Source: Paramecium pentaurelia | Lineage: Eukaryota; Ciliophora; Oligohymenophorea; Peniculida; Parameciidae | Direction of reading: 5' to 3' | Assembly: GCA_905183005.1 (NCBI GenBank) | Contig: CAJJDO010000103.1 | Coordinates: forward strand, 32,976 to 96,975 | Length of the DNA: 64,000 nt | Part shown: positions 53,635 through 64,000 of the stretch, piece by piece | How positions within the stretch are numbered: the first letter of the stretch is position 1 | Layout: the number at the start of each line of letters is the position of its first letter | The notes under the pieces: model-generated | Database searches by the model: none | What the model was told of the DNA's origin: nothing | The model's input: the letters and a program-made list of their open reading frames with translations, nothing else | Translations under genes and position numbers: made by a program

Positions 53635-55045
53635 AAATATTTTAATAAATTATTATTTAAATTTTTTTAAATCCATTTAATAATCCTAATTTATTTCCTC
53701 TTTTTGCTATTCTATCTTACTTAAATCACTTGCAATGAGGCCATTTATTATAATTATTATTTATATAATAAAATTAGTCATCATGAATATCAGACATCTT
53801 ATAATAAGCTTATAAATATCCTAGTATTCTTTCCATCTTAAATATATATATTTTTATAATTAAATTTTATGAAATATCCCCTATACTTATAATTTTTTTA
53901 ACTTTAATCATTTAAGAGGAGGTTCTACTCAACAATTTTGTATTAACTTTTTTTTTTATAATTAATAAATCTAATCATTAACACATCAATCAAATTTATT
54001 AAAAATCTTATTGGAAATATCTCATCTAATGCATTATAAATTTAATCATATAAGCATTTCATTAGTCTAATATATATAATAGCTGATTATTGTTTTATTT
54101 GATCATTATATTTAAAAATTTTAAGAATTATATTCTTCGATTGCTCATTCTCTCATTACAAATACATATCAATATTCTAATATATATATGAAAACTATAT
54201 GAGTAAACTAATAATGTAAATATCTGGCATTACAATTTGAATATATTAGATTGATGTCTTTTTTTATTGTCTCTCAATTTCTTCTTGATTCATGTATTGA
54301 CAGAGTAAATGAGAAATGTTCATTTAATATGTGGAATAAATAATTCTCAAGCCAAAATTTATTGTTCACATCTATTATTATTATTACATTATATAATAAT
54401 CTAAATTATATATAATAACAATAGTGTTTCAATCATTTTAGGCGTAATAATCTTATAAGACAATATTAATCGATCAAATCAAGTATATTAAGTAATCAAC
54501 TTGTTTATTCCTGAATGATATGTATTCATTTTAAAAAGATCATAACTACCCTATTGATGTTAGATATTGTTTTATCAAATATTTTATATAATTTAAGTAC
54601 TATTAGAAACGAATAATAAGTTCATAATAGAATGTATATGAAGAACTTCAAATTCTTGTAATCAATAATTAATATAATTTAGAAATATATTATTTATAAA
54701 AAGGATATTTTAATTTATCAATATTTATAATGTGTGAATTTAACACTATTATTATTTATTTTATAATAAAAAATAGAATAAAATAAATATACTTTGAATT
54801 CTATATTTTAGAAACTAAATGTATATATTTTTAATACTATTATTAAAACAATATTAGTATATTTGATACTCAAAATTTTGTTGTAAATCTTTAAATAAAT
54901 TGCATAAATAGCTTATCAAAAGAGAATTATGAGAATTAATTATTAATCAAAATGCATATTTACTACATAGTTGAATTCATATATAAATAATTTTAATTAA
55001 AAATATGATTAATTGTATTCTATTTAAATAAACATAATATATTCA
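53635..55045. other. No gene seen; upstream of the acyltransferase
   Basis: 1.4 kb of AT-rich sequence between the acyltransferase start and the 3' end of the next minus-strand gene; it contains the acyltransferase promoter region by position only. Confidence 0.4.
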
Positions 55046-58000
55046 TCAATTATATTTGTTTTTCAAGAAAAGATATAATTCTTTAATTTTTTTCCATATT
55101 GATTCTATAAGCTCTTTTATTAGGAATATCAATTACAATAATATAGATAAATAAATACAAACTCCAATAATCCATCCTAAAATATAAATATTATCATCTT
55201 GAACTATTTGATATTAATCCTGAAAGGCAAAAATAATGGTTATACCTACTATAATACATATACAAAAATCAGGTATAAAGTTGAGAATATATTATTATCT
55301 ATTATGGAATGGATTACATAGGAATAATAAGATTATGTTTAAGAAACAAGATAAAAAACAAATACTTGTTTAGTATATTGGAAAATCATATAAAAGAACT
55401 GTTGCTGCAATAAATATAGTCTTCCTTAACATATTCACAAATGAATAAGTCATAGATATTTTGGAGTTAGTTTTTATATCTTCATAAAAACAACTATATC
55501 TTCTACTAAAATAATGATTATCTAATTTCAGATGATGTTAAACTGAAATTGAGTAGGATAAGTGAATCAATAATAGTACAATTCCAATAAAAGTAATTGC
55601 TAATATGATATTAATTTTAACAATTAGATTAGTAGATGTTTATTAATTGGTAATTTATAATACTATTGCCAATAGAATATCCAAATAACTTATTTATAGA
55701 GTCTTTAATAGATTAGCAAGAAATGATCTTTCACAATCAATACATGAAATGTAAATAGATTTAAATTTATTTGGAATTTCAAAAATGGAAATTTAATTAT
55801 TAACTTTAGATTCTTTTATTTAATTTTCTTATTTAAATATATTAGTGATGTTATTCTATAATTAAAAGATTTAAGTTGATGATGGGTTTTTGACTTTAAT
55901 ATTTTTTTTAAACAAAGTCTACATTAATTTTCTAAAAAGAAAACAAATTATATAAGTAATAAGGACTTGTAATAAAAAAATAATAACAATTTAAATATTA
56001 TTAATAAATAATGGGTCAACATCTTTTTCAGTAAATTTAATTTAAGCTTAAAAGTAATATTCATCAGAAGGTTGATTAAAAATATTAAGTTATGGAAAAT
56101 TAATTAGATTACTCCATTCAGCTTATTAAAAAATGAGTCTAACATTTTCAGGATAATTTACATTTAAGAAATAAAAGTTATTCATCCAACTCATAATATC
56201 TAGAATAGCCCAAATAAATTTGAAACCTCCAATAAGTAATGCTAATGGAGCAAATACAACAATAGATGATGTTAATGATTTTGATACTGCAGCCATAGTT
56301 TTTCCTTACTCTTTTTAATCTTCATTTGCATACACCTATCTTTTTGGAACAATAATAATTTCTTTAATTGGTATTTCATCTAATATTCTTTTAGTAAAAT
56401 GATTTTTGAATTTAATAAAGATATGAATAAGATTTAAGTATTCTACAGTTTTAAAATATTGAATAGAAATATCACAATTTAATCCTTATTCATTTATTGT
56501 ATAGTTGTATTCTGATTGATTGAAAAGTTCAATATTAATAGTAGTTCCAGTACAATTGATAGTATCTTAAAATTGTTCAGCATATATAGAAAAATCATTA
56601 TTACTGGAAGTTTATGATTAAACTTATATAAGTGGTTCATTAATAAATGATAAACTTATTTAATCAAACAAATATCCAGATTCAATTTAACATTTATTAT
56701 TGCATCCATCAAAATCATTAATGTTAAGATCATCACATTATTCTTATCCATTAATAATACCATCTCCACATTTTGTAATACAATCTTAAAGTTCATAATC
56801 ATAATATAATCCTAGATTTTAATTACAATCTTTAAGTTGATAAAATGATGAATTAAAAATAATACAATTCTTTGGATATATTATACATTCAACACAAATC
56901 TGATCACATTATGAACAACCTTAAAATGAATCAATATAATATCCATCTATACATTTTTAACAAATTTACTTTTAATTTTATATTACACATTATATACAAT
57001 TATAATCTGAACATCTTTCACAAGATTAAAATAATAATTAATTTGTATAATAACATATAAATCCATCTTCTTAATAACAATTATAACAACCATCTCTAGG
57101 TGTATTATTATAATCATCACATTATTCTGTTTATATATTTAAAATTCCATCTCCACATGTAATTATGCATTAATTTTCTTCAAGTATAAATCCTTCTTTA
57201 CATTTCATACATATTCCTTCAATACATTCATTACAATATTAATTACAATCATACTTACATTAATAACATCCATCAAATTGTATATCATTTCCATCATCAC
57301 ATTATTCTTCAATTACTATAATTTCATCTCCACAAATAGATTAACAACCTAATTGATTTTAAATCCATCCAAATTCACATTAACATTAAAAACATCCATC
57401 AAATTCTATATCATTACCATCATCACATTATTCATTATCAACTTTAATGGAATCTCCACAAATAGTATTCAAACATTCTTAATTCTCATTGAAATTATAT
57501 CCTTATAAACATAATTAACAAATAGATTAATTGCAAATATCACAATTTAAATAGATTTCATTACATTTATAACATCCTTATAATAAATTATTATTATTAT
57601 CAAATACTTACACAGAATGTAATTAACATTAACATGAATTATTAATTAATTCAGCTAAAGGATCTATACATGATAAACAAAAGTCATAATTATATTCACA
57701 TGTACTACAAGGTTCTTAACATTATGAACATTTTAAAGATGTATCAACATAATATCCATATGGACAAAAACATCCATTATTCATAAATTCATAACTTAAA
57801 TCTATACAATTTATACAATTATCACTATCTATTTAACATTCTTAACATTAATTTGCACATTTAATGCAATCAAAATCTTACATAAAATAACCTTAAGGAC
57901 ATCTACATTCTTAATTCACTAAGTAAATTAAACTTATTTAAAAACAACTAGTGCATTTATTTACATCATTAGAACATTCTAAACATGGATATTTACAAGG

Positions 58001-59447
58001 AATACAATATTATAAATTTGTCTTTGATATTCCAAATCCAGTATTACAAATACATTAATATTCAATAAGAGTTGAATTTGGATCAGCACATTCTAAACAT
58101 TTATCAGATTAATCTATGCATTTACTACATTGTAATTAACATTATAAACATTTTGTATTTTCATAATAATATCCAATTGGACAATTACAAGAGGATGAGC
58201 CAATCTCCAATTATAATGTTGTGTCTAAACATCTTAAACAACTCTAATTATCACAACTTTAACATGTGTAATGACATGGAACACAATTTATATTAAAAAA
58301 ATCTAAATAAAAGCCTTCTTTGCAAATACATTATTTATTCAAATTTACATATTAATTAGTATCTATACAAGTAAGACATTCATTTATAGCATTTTCACAA
58401 CTCTCACAAGGAGATTAACATTATTGGCATTCATTATTATCATTTTACAAATAACCAAATTTACAAACACATTTTCCATCATTGATTACTTGAAACTCGT
58501 ACATGCAAGAAGTACAATAATCCACTCTGTAATCACATGTTAAGCAAGGAGTCTGACATAATTCACAATTCTATTCAATTAATGAATATCCATAATCACA
58601 AACACATTAGAATATTTCATTTACCACCTGATTTTGAGGAGCACATGCTAGACATTTACTGGCAGATCCTTAACATGATAAACAAGGTAATTAGCAATTG
58701 ACACACTTATCTATTTCTTCATATTAACCAAAAGGACATTTGCATGTTGTCTCAAACTGAATTAAACCTGGTAGACACTCTATGCATTCTTATTAATTAG
58801 TGCATTTTAAACAAGGAAAAATACAAACTTAGCATTATTAAGTAATATCTAAATAGTATCCATCTTCGCAAGTTTATTATATATTTTATGAAGTACATTA
58901 ATAAGTAGATGTGTTCATAATATAAGACTCATTGCACTAACAAGTAGGAGTTGATTAATTAATACTGTCCACACATATTGTACAATTTGTTGAATTAGAA
59001 CTACATGCTAAACATGGTTTATCACAAGCTATGCATACAGACCCTTATTAATAATATCCTTAATAACATGTTATACACTCAGTTTAAGTTGGTGTTGCTA
59101 ATATTCTAAATCCACCTGATCTATATAAGATTCTTGAAGCACTGCCACTTAATCCTAAACATTTTTAACACCCATTCCCACAAGAATAACAACTATAACT
59201 TGATAGCATATATCCTTCCTTGCATAATGAACAGCCTTTATTAATAATTTTTGATTACTAGTATTGCTAATACATTCTTTGCATCCTGAAGAACAGTCTA
59301 AGCATTACGAACCTGATATATATTGACCTTCTGTGCAAGTTAATGTTGCTAATCATATCAAAAATGACACTTACATCCCAATGTAAGACAACAAATCGAT
59401 AAAATGAGTACTAATAGTTTCTTGTTCTTTCTTTATTCCATATACAT
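55046..59447 (-). CDS. Large Cys-rich receptor-like membrane protein (furin/EGF-like repeats)
   Basis: Three exons (59,375-59,447, 59,259-59,348, 55,046-59,235) with introns of 26 nt (TAG) and 23 nt (AAG) give 1,450 residues. After a signal peptide (KKLLVLILSICCLTLG) come about twenty furin-like modules of the form C-x2-C...C-x2-C...G-Y (CKEGYML, CEDGYYLD, CKCPFGQYEE, CRCPQGYF). Next are several CGDGI...EQCDDGN...DGC modules and a non-Cys domain (CTGTTINIELFNQSEYNY), and finally a multi-pass membrane region of about six or more helices starting at SIVVFAPLALLIGGFKFI. The plan is like the gene at 34.4 kb, but the C-terminal membrane block is a different subtype. It is probably a surface receptor or sensor; ligand and signalling partner unknown. 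It is divergent from the P450 gene, with 542 bp between starts. Confidence 0.9.
59236..59258 (-). other. Intron, 23 nt, GTA...AAG
   Basis: Joins CKECISNTS to CSLCKEGYML, giving normal cysteine spacing. Without it the following 1,397 codons are out of frame, and no TAG nearby gives the right phase. Confidence 0.8.
59349..59374 (-). other. Intron, 26 nt, GTA...TAG
   Basis: First intron of the receptor-like gene, just after the signal peptide, joining CCLTLG to STLTCTEGQYISG. Confidence 0.85.
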
Positions 59448-59989
59448 TTAATTAAAAGATTTAGTTTAAATGTATGTTTGTTAATTAATTTAACTTAATG
59501 TTATATAAGTAATTTACAGATTCTTATTAATTATATTTTTGTTGAGAATCTACTTCTCTTTGGCTATATAAAATATATCTCTATCATATACTTTATAATC
59601 ATATTTTTATTTAATATAATAATTGTTGTTTGTTTTATTACTGTTTTAGAATACATATATTAAAAAGAATATGTTTTAATCTTTATAATGATTGAACTTT
59701 TAATAAATAAAACTCAAAATATTTAGCAATCATATTATTCATAAATTAAATTTTATTATATTTATATATTAAGTTTCATTTAATTATTTTCAACAAATTA
59801 ATATAGGTTTCTTAATATTGTAATAATATTCAATTTATTTGAACACAGTTTATATAGAAATTTAAACCAAGAGATAATATACAGAATATATTATATGTAC
59901 AAGATCGTCAAACATATTAAGACATAGATTAGAAAACGTATATTAAATTGATCTTTATTTACATAAATCAAATAATGATATATTAATTA
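59448..59989. promoter_or_regulatory. Divergent upstream region, receptor-like gene and P450
   Basis: 542 bp of AT-rich sequence between two divergent start codons. It must contain both promoters; no specific element recognised. Confidence 0.5.
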
Positions 59990-61501
59990 ATGTTTCTTTA
60001 TTTTCTTTTATTTCTTACTATAATTGCTGCCTATCTAATATTGAGACCATTACTTATCATGATCAAACTAAAAGTTCAATTTGGTAAATAAATCTATTTT
60101 TATTACATTCCTATATTGGGTGTCATCTAAATCTATAGATCATCAGCTAAAAAAGGTAATCCTTAATAATGGGTTATTGATATTATCACTAAGCATCCAG
60201 AAGTGAAATTAATAGTTTCCAATTCTGTCACTAAACCTGTATTTATCATAGTTGATCCAGAATATTACAAACCACTCTATTAAGATCACCATCTTGTTGT
60301 AAAACATGATTAAAGTGGAATTAAAGAGTATAATTTCATTTTTAACACTAGTTTTCTTTTAAGCAAAGGCTTATTGTTTGCAGAAGGTGAAAAATGGAAA
60401 GAATAAAGAAATCTTCTTGGTGAACATTTTCTCTATGATAAGCTTAAGGATAGAATTCCAATGATGAATTAAGTAGTAAGAAATACAATCAATGATAATT
60501 AATTTGTAGATAAAGTATTCTAGTTTATTTGTTCAATAACTGGAGAAGTTGTTATTAGAAGTTTTTTTGGAGTAGAAGCAGAAGGATGGAAAATTAATGG
60601 AAAACCAGCATAAATTGAATTAGGTGAAATCTTAAAATCTTTTGTTTTAGTTAGATTTAGCAATTTCTTCATTTATTTTAAATAAAAACTTCTAGGATTA
60701 AAATCTTGGGATTATTGTTTAAAAGCAGAAAAATTGATTTTGAATAGAGTTATTAAATTCAAATAAGATCTAAACGAAATTATTTCTAAAAGAAAAATAA
60801 AAATAGAAAAAGAAGGTAGAAAATTAGATAATGGAGACTTTCTTGATGTGTATTTAAATAAGTTATCCAAATTAAATGAAAATGAAGATATTATATCTTA
60901 ATTTATTACACTTTTCTTAGCTGGTACTGAAACAACTGGAGCATTAGTATCAAATTCCTTACTTTTTTTATCAGAAAATACATCATACTTATAAGAATTA
61001 AGAGATGAAGTAAAATCACTCATAAATGATGGAGATATTACAGCAGATATATTAAATAAATTAATTTATATGGAATGTTTCTTAAAAGAAGTCATGAGAA
61101 TTAAACCATCTGTTGTTCATCCTATTGTAAGATAAGCTAAATCTGATATCTAAATTAAAGATCTATTTATTAAAAAAGGATCCTATATTCTATTAGGTAG
61201 CTTCTTGGCTAATATCAATTCAAATCATTATGAAAAACCATTAGAATTCAATCCAAAGAGATGGTTACAATCAAAACCAATCTAATAAGACAATGGTTTT
61301 GTCAACATTCCTTTTGCTGCAGGAGGAAGGAATTGCATAGGATAGCATATGGCCATGATTGAAACTAAAATCATTTTAGCTCATATTATCAGAAAATATA
61401 ATATAATAAAGAATCCTCAATAATCCAAGGTTAATTGGTTATCAAGAGGAATTTAAACATATCTGCCTGACGATGCTATTCATCTTAATAAATTAGTGTG
61501 A
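59990..61501 (+). CDS. Cytochrome P450
   Basis: An intronless frame of 503 residues from ATG 59,990 to TGA 61,499-61,501. An N-terminal membrane anchor (MFLYFLLFLTIIAAYLIL) is followed by a typical P450 core: the WKEQRNLLGEHF segment (helix C, W-x3-R), the I-helix oxygen-binding motif AGTETTG at about residue 311, the K-helix ExxR (KEVMR, about 367), FNPKRWLQ, and the heme loop FAAGGRNCIGQ with the heme-ligand Cys at about 449. It should be an ER-bound monooxygenase needing a reductase partner. Substrate is unknown; the ciliate CYP families cannot be assigned by eye. Confidence 0.95.
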
Positions 61502-62093
61502 TATTATTATTTAATAATAATAATTTAATTTGAATGTTAAATAATTACAAAAAGGATATAATTTTTTCTTTTAAATAATATACTTAAGATATTAATAAAT
61601 ATATAATGAACTATATTTATTCTAAATTCATTTAAAATATTGTTGTAGGAATATTAATTTTAAGAATTTAAATCTATATCAATAACTGATAATAAGAATC
61701 TTTAATTTCATCTATTCTAAAATAGACTAAATTATTAAATACAAGAGAATTAAATTAGTTTGTAAAGTAAATCAGTTAAAGAATTAATTTTTCATATAAG
61801 AATCAAATACATTAAATCTGCACAATTGTCAGATTTGATTGCAAATATACACCAATTAAGAGTAAAGAATTTAAAAATATTATAGAAGTATTGAAATAAA
61901 TATTGACACAAATAAGACTTTTAAAATCTATTATTTTTCATTTTATATTTTGATTTTTGTTAATTAATTTGTAACCATCATTTTTTTATAATTTTTATCA
62001 TCTAAAACCAAAAGTTCAAACTTTAATTGACTTCTTATTAATACCCTTTGATTTCATAATACTTTTTATTTAATAATTATTATTATTATAATA
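61502..62093. other. No gene seen
   Basis: AT-rich spacer between the P450 stop and the next start on the same strand; it carries the P450 3' end and the promoter of the repeat gene by position. Confidence 0.4.
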
Positions 62094-63826
62094 ATGAATG
62101 ATTTATATATATGGGAAGAAATTGGACTTTAAAAGAAGGACTTGAAATTAAAAAAAACCTATTTACAAATCCAATTTAATCAAAAAAATAAGAAAGTTAA
62201 ATATATAAAAAATGGAGAAATATTAAGATAGTACATAGATGAAAATGTTGGAGAATAATAAAATAAATTAAGTTTAAAACATAATAACATTATAAATTTG
62301 GAACACCTTAAATATTTAACTTGGAAGTGCTAATTAAAGAATGATGAAAGGGAATTACATATTGCATATTGGGATGGACGTCCATTAATAGTTGGAGGTT
62401 TTTATAATTAAATTGGTTAAAAAATAGAAAAATGGATTGAATTATCAGATTATTTTTGGGAGTATATAAGACAAATATTATAGCCGTTGTGAAATCATCC
62501 ATTAAGGATATTATAAAGATGGAATAAAATTTGGTTAATGGGATACAATTTTAAAAAAACAAATTATGTAAGAGTTATTAGAATAATTAGTGGAGGAGGC
62601 TTTTTTGATGAATTTGGAAAAAAATAAGGAAAATGGATTGAATTGCATCAAAATTTCCAAAAGTATTTAAAAAAAAATATTAAAGTGAATCAGAAGTTAA
62701 GCTTATAGGAGAATATAAAGATGGTAAAGAATTAGGAAGATGGGATATAATATTCAAGAATAAAATTATGTAAATTTTATTACTTAAATAAATTAGAGGA
62801 GGGGGATAATACGATAATGATGGATTAAAAGTTGGATATTGGATAGAATTACATGAGAACTTTTATGAGTATTAATTTTATTATACCAAAGATATTGCTA
62901 AGTTTTTTACAAGGGAGAATATGTTAATGGTATAAAGAATGGAAAGTGGGACTCATATGACAAAAAGAAATTAATGTATTATAGAAGATATTAATATTAG
63001 TGGAGGGGGATTTTTTAACCAGAATGGATAGAAGGATGGAAAGTGGATTGAATTGCATGATGATTATTGGCAGTAAAGAATTGTACTAAATTATTTAGAT
63101 TTTGTTAAGTTACTTATATAGGAGAATATTCTAATGGTATTAAATAATCATAATGGATATCCAAATATTATTTAAAATAATTGTAACAATTATATTTTCA
63201 AATTAGTGGAGGGGGACAGTATGATGAATTTGGATAGAAATAAGGGAGGTGGATTGATTTACATGATAATTTTCATAAGTATTTAAATATAATCAAAAAT
63301 TTTAAGTGGATGTTAAGTTACTTTAGTTGGAGAATATTAAAATAATAAAAAATTGAGTTAATGGGATATCATGTATATGGAATAAGGTAGCAATGAATTT
63401 AAAAAGATGTAAATTTTACAACTATTGCTAAAGTGGTGGTGGCATTTATATTGAAAACGAAACTAAGGTTGGATTTTGGATTGAGTTGCATGAATATTTT
63501 TGTGAGTAATTGAAATGTAATATTTTTAGTACCTACTAAATAATATATTGTGGAGAATATAAAAATGGATGTAAAAATGGGAATTTTGATATGAAATTTA
63601 AGAAACAATATGAAAATGAATATAAAAAAATGTAATTAATCATATTCTATGATAGAGGTGGAGGTACTTTTGATGAAGAAGGATTAAAAGATGGGTTATG
63701 GATAGAATTATCCAAACATTTTTGTTTGTAATTAAAACTAAATCAATATTTTCAAGCTATTCATTTGATACTTGTATAAATTAATATAAAAATGGAGTAA
63801 AAATTAAAATTGATGAGAAATAATGA
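62094..63826 (+). CDS. MORN-like/YwqK-type repeat protein with 13 tiny introns
   Basis: Fourteen exons total 1,410 nt, 469 residues, ATG 62,094 (MNDLYIWEEIGL) to TGA 63,824-63,826. After about 100 non-repeat residues, some six units of about 52-58 residues follow, each with GEYKDGKELGRWD, I/L-GGG-F/Y-DE-G, and G-KWIELHD-F. These are MORN-like beta hairpins, also seen in YwqK-family proteins, and form a large family in Paramecium. Internal exons alternate 84 (or 102) nt and 72 nt, all introns are phase 2, and they fall at two fixed points of each repeat: after the W-D-x-F/Y-x-K segment and after ELH-x-F. Introns (start-end): 62,462-62,483; 62,568-62,590; 62,663-62,685; 62,770-62,796; 62,869-62,891; 62,976-63,000; 63,073-63,098; 63,183-63,206; 63,279-63,306; 63,409-63,433; 63,506-63,529; 63,632-63,655; 63,728-63,756. 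Function unknown. Confidence 0.85.
62663..62685 (+). other. Intron, 23 nt, GTA...AAG
   Basis: First of five AAG-ended introns in the repeat gene. It occupies the ELH-x-F site, the same place as TAG-ended introns at 63,073 and 63,506. Splicing gives FQNESEVKLIGEYKDG in frame. Confidence 0.85.
62869..62891 (+). other. Intron, 23 nt, GTA...AAG
   Basis: ELH-x-F site of the next repeat; splicing gives FYEYCQVFYKGEYVNG in frame. Confidence 0.85.
63279..63306 (+). other. Intron, 28 nt, GTA...AAG
   Basis: ELH-x-F site; splicing gives FHNGCQVTLVGEYQN in frame, matching QFCQVTYIGEYSN made by the TAG intron of the previous repeat. Confidence 0.85.
63409..63433 (+). other. Intron, 25 nt, GTA...AAG
   Basis: W-D site; splicing gives KKIGGGIYIENETKVGFW, equivalent to KKQIIGGGFFDEFG and KKLIGGGFFNQNG made by TAG introns in other repeats. 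Confidence 0.85.
63728..63756 (+). other. Intron, 29 nt, GTA...AAG
   Basis: Last intron, at the ELS-x-F site; splicing gives FCFYSFDTCINQYKNG and the final stop. Confidence 0.8.
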
Positions 63827-64000
63827 AGAATAATAACATAATTATATAATGATCCACTAAATAATATATTAAATTTGTAGATCAAAAATTTCAAAAATCA
63901 AATGTATTATAAATATAAAATTGATATAATCTTTAATAAAATAACAATAATAAATATGAGGAAAAATAGAATATGCTATTTTATATTGGCTTTCTAAATT
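63827..64000. other. Downstream flank, no gene seen
   Basis: AT-rich sequence after the repeat gene to the end of the window. Confidence 0.4.

Noticed and set aside
59248..59252. Apparent one-base deletion in an A run of the receptor-like gene
   Set aside because: A 23-nt GTA...AAG intron at 59,236-59,258 explains the frame change and gives better cysteine spacing.
62560..62685. Apparent homopolymer frameshifts suggesting the repeat gene is a pseudogene
   Set aside because: All are removed by introns at fixed repeat positions; the 14 exons sum to a multiple of three.
1..64000. Bacterial features (operons, Shine-Dalgarno sites, CRISPR arrays) and telomere repeats
   Set aside because: Nothing of the kind is visible; reassigned stop codons and tiny introns show a ciliate nuclear chromosome.

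Overview
The window is AT-rich ciliate DNA of the Paramecium type. TAA and TAG are read as glutamine in every long gene and only TGA ends genes. Introns are 19 to 32 nt and start with GT. The gene families fit too: a cysteine-periodic surface antigen, growth-factor-receptor-like membrane proteins, a copine, and WD40 and MORN-like families. Translation with the standard code breaks almost every gene into fragments, so the genes below were read with the ciliate code. Several long coding regions (5.9 kb antigen, 4.2 kb receptor-like gene, cytochrome P450) run without foreign insertions, which suggests somatic (macronuclear) rather than germline sequence. No telomere repeat, tRNA, rRNA or CRISPR array was seen.

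Layout. 1-927: 3' end of a receptor-like membrane protein gene. 928-12,157: sparse, with a multi-exon hypothetical gene at 3.7-4.5 kb (signal continuing to about 5.4 kb), a GC-elevated island at 5.5-5.95 kb, a decayed LINE retrotransposon on the minus strand at 8.06-9.72 kb and a small ORF at 11.0 kb. 12,158-22,658: identical intronless WD40 genes in both orientations around two scaffold gaps, with three small genes between them. 22.7-34.4 kb: mostly non-coding, with LINE-like debris and a gap-flanking duplicate. 34.4-38.6 kb: complete receptor-like gene. 40.1-47.1 kb: surface antigen gene, its 3' end duplicated across a one-base gap. 49.3-51.2 kb: copine. 52.0-53.6 kb: GUP1/HHAT-type acyltransferase. 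55.0-59.4 kb: second kind of receptor-like gene. 60.0-61.5 kb: cytochrome P450. 62.1-63.8 kb: MORN-like repeat gene with 13 introns.

Most proteins act at the cell surface or membranes; nothing suggests operons or one shared pathway. The main observation is that many introns end in AAG instead of the TAG expected for Paramecium. The repeat gene at the right end shows this by itself, because equivalent introns in successive repeats end in TAG in some repeats and AAG in others while the reading frame is kept throughout. Four places (gaps at 12,898, 15,216, 27,387 and 40,984) look like scaffold-assembly duplications rather than biology.
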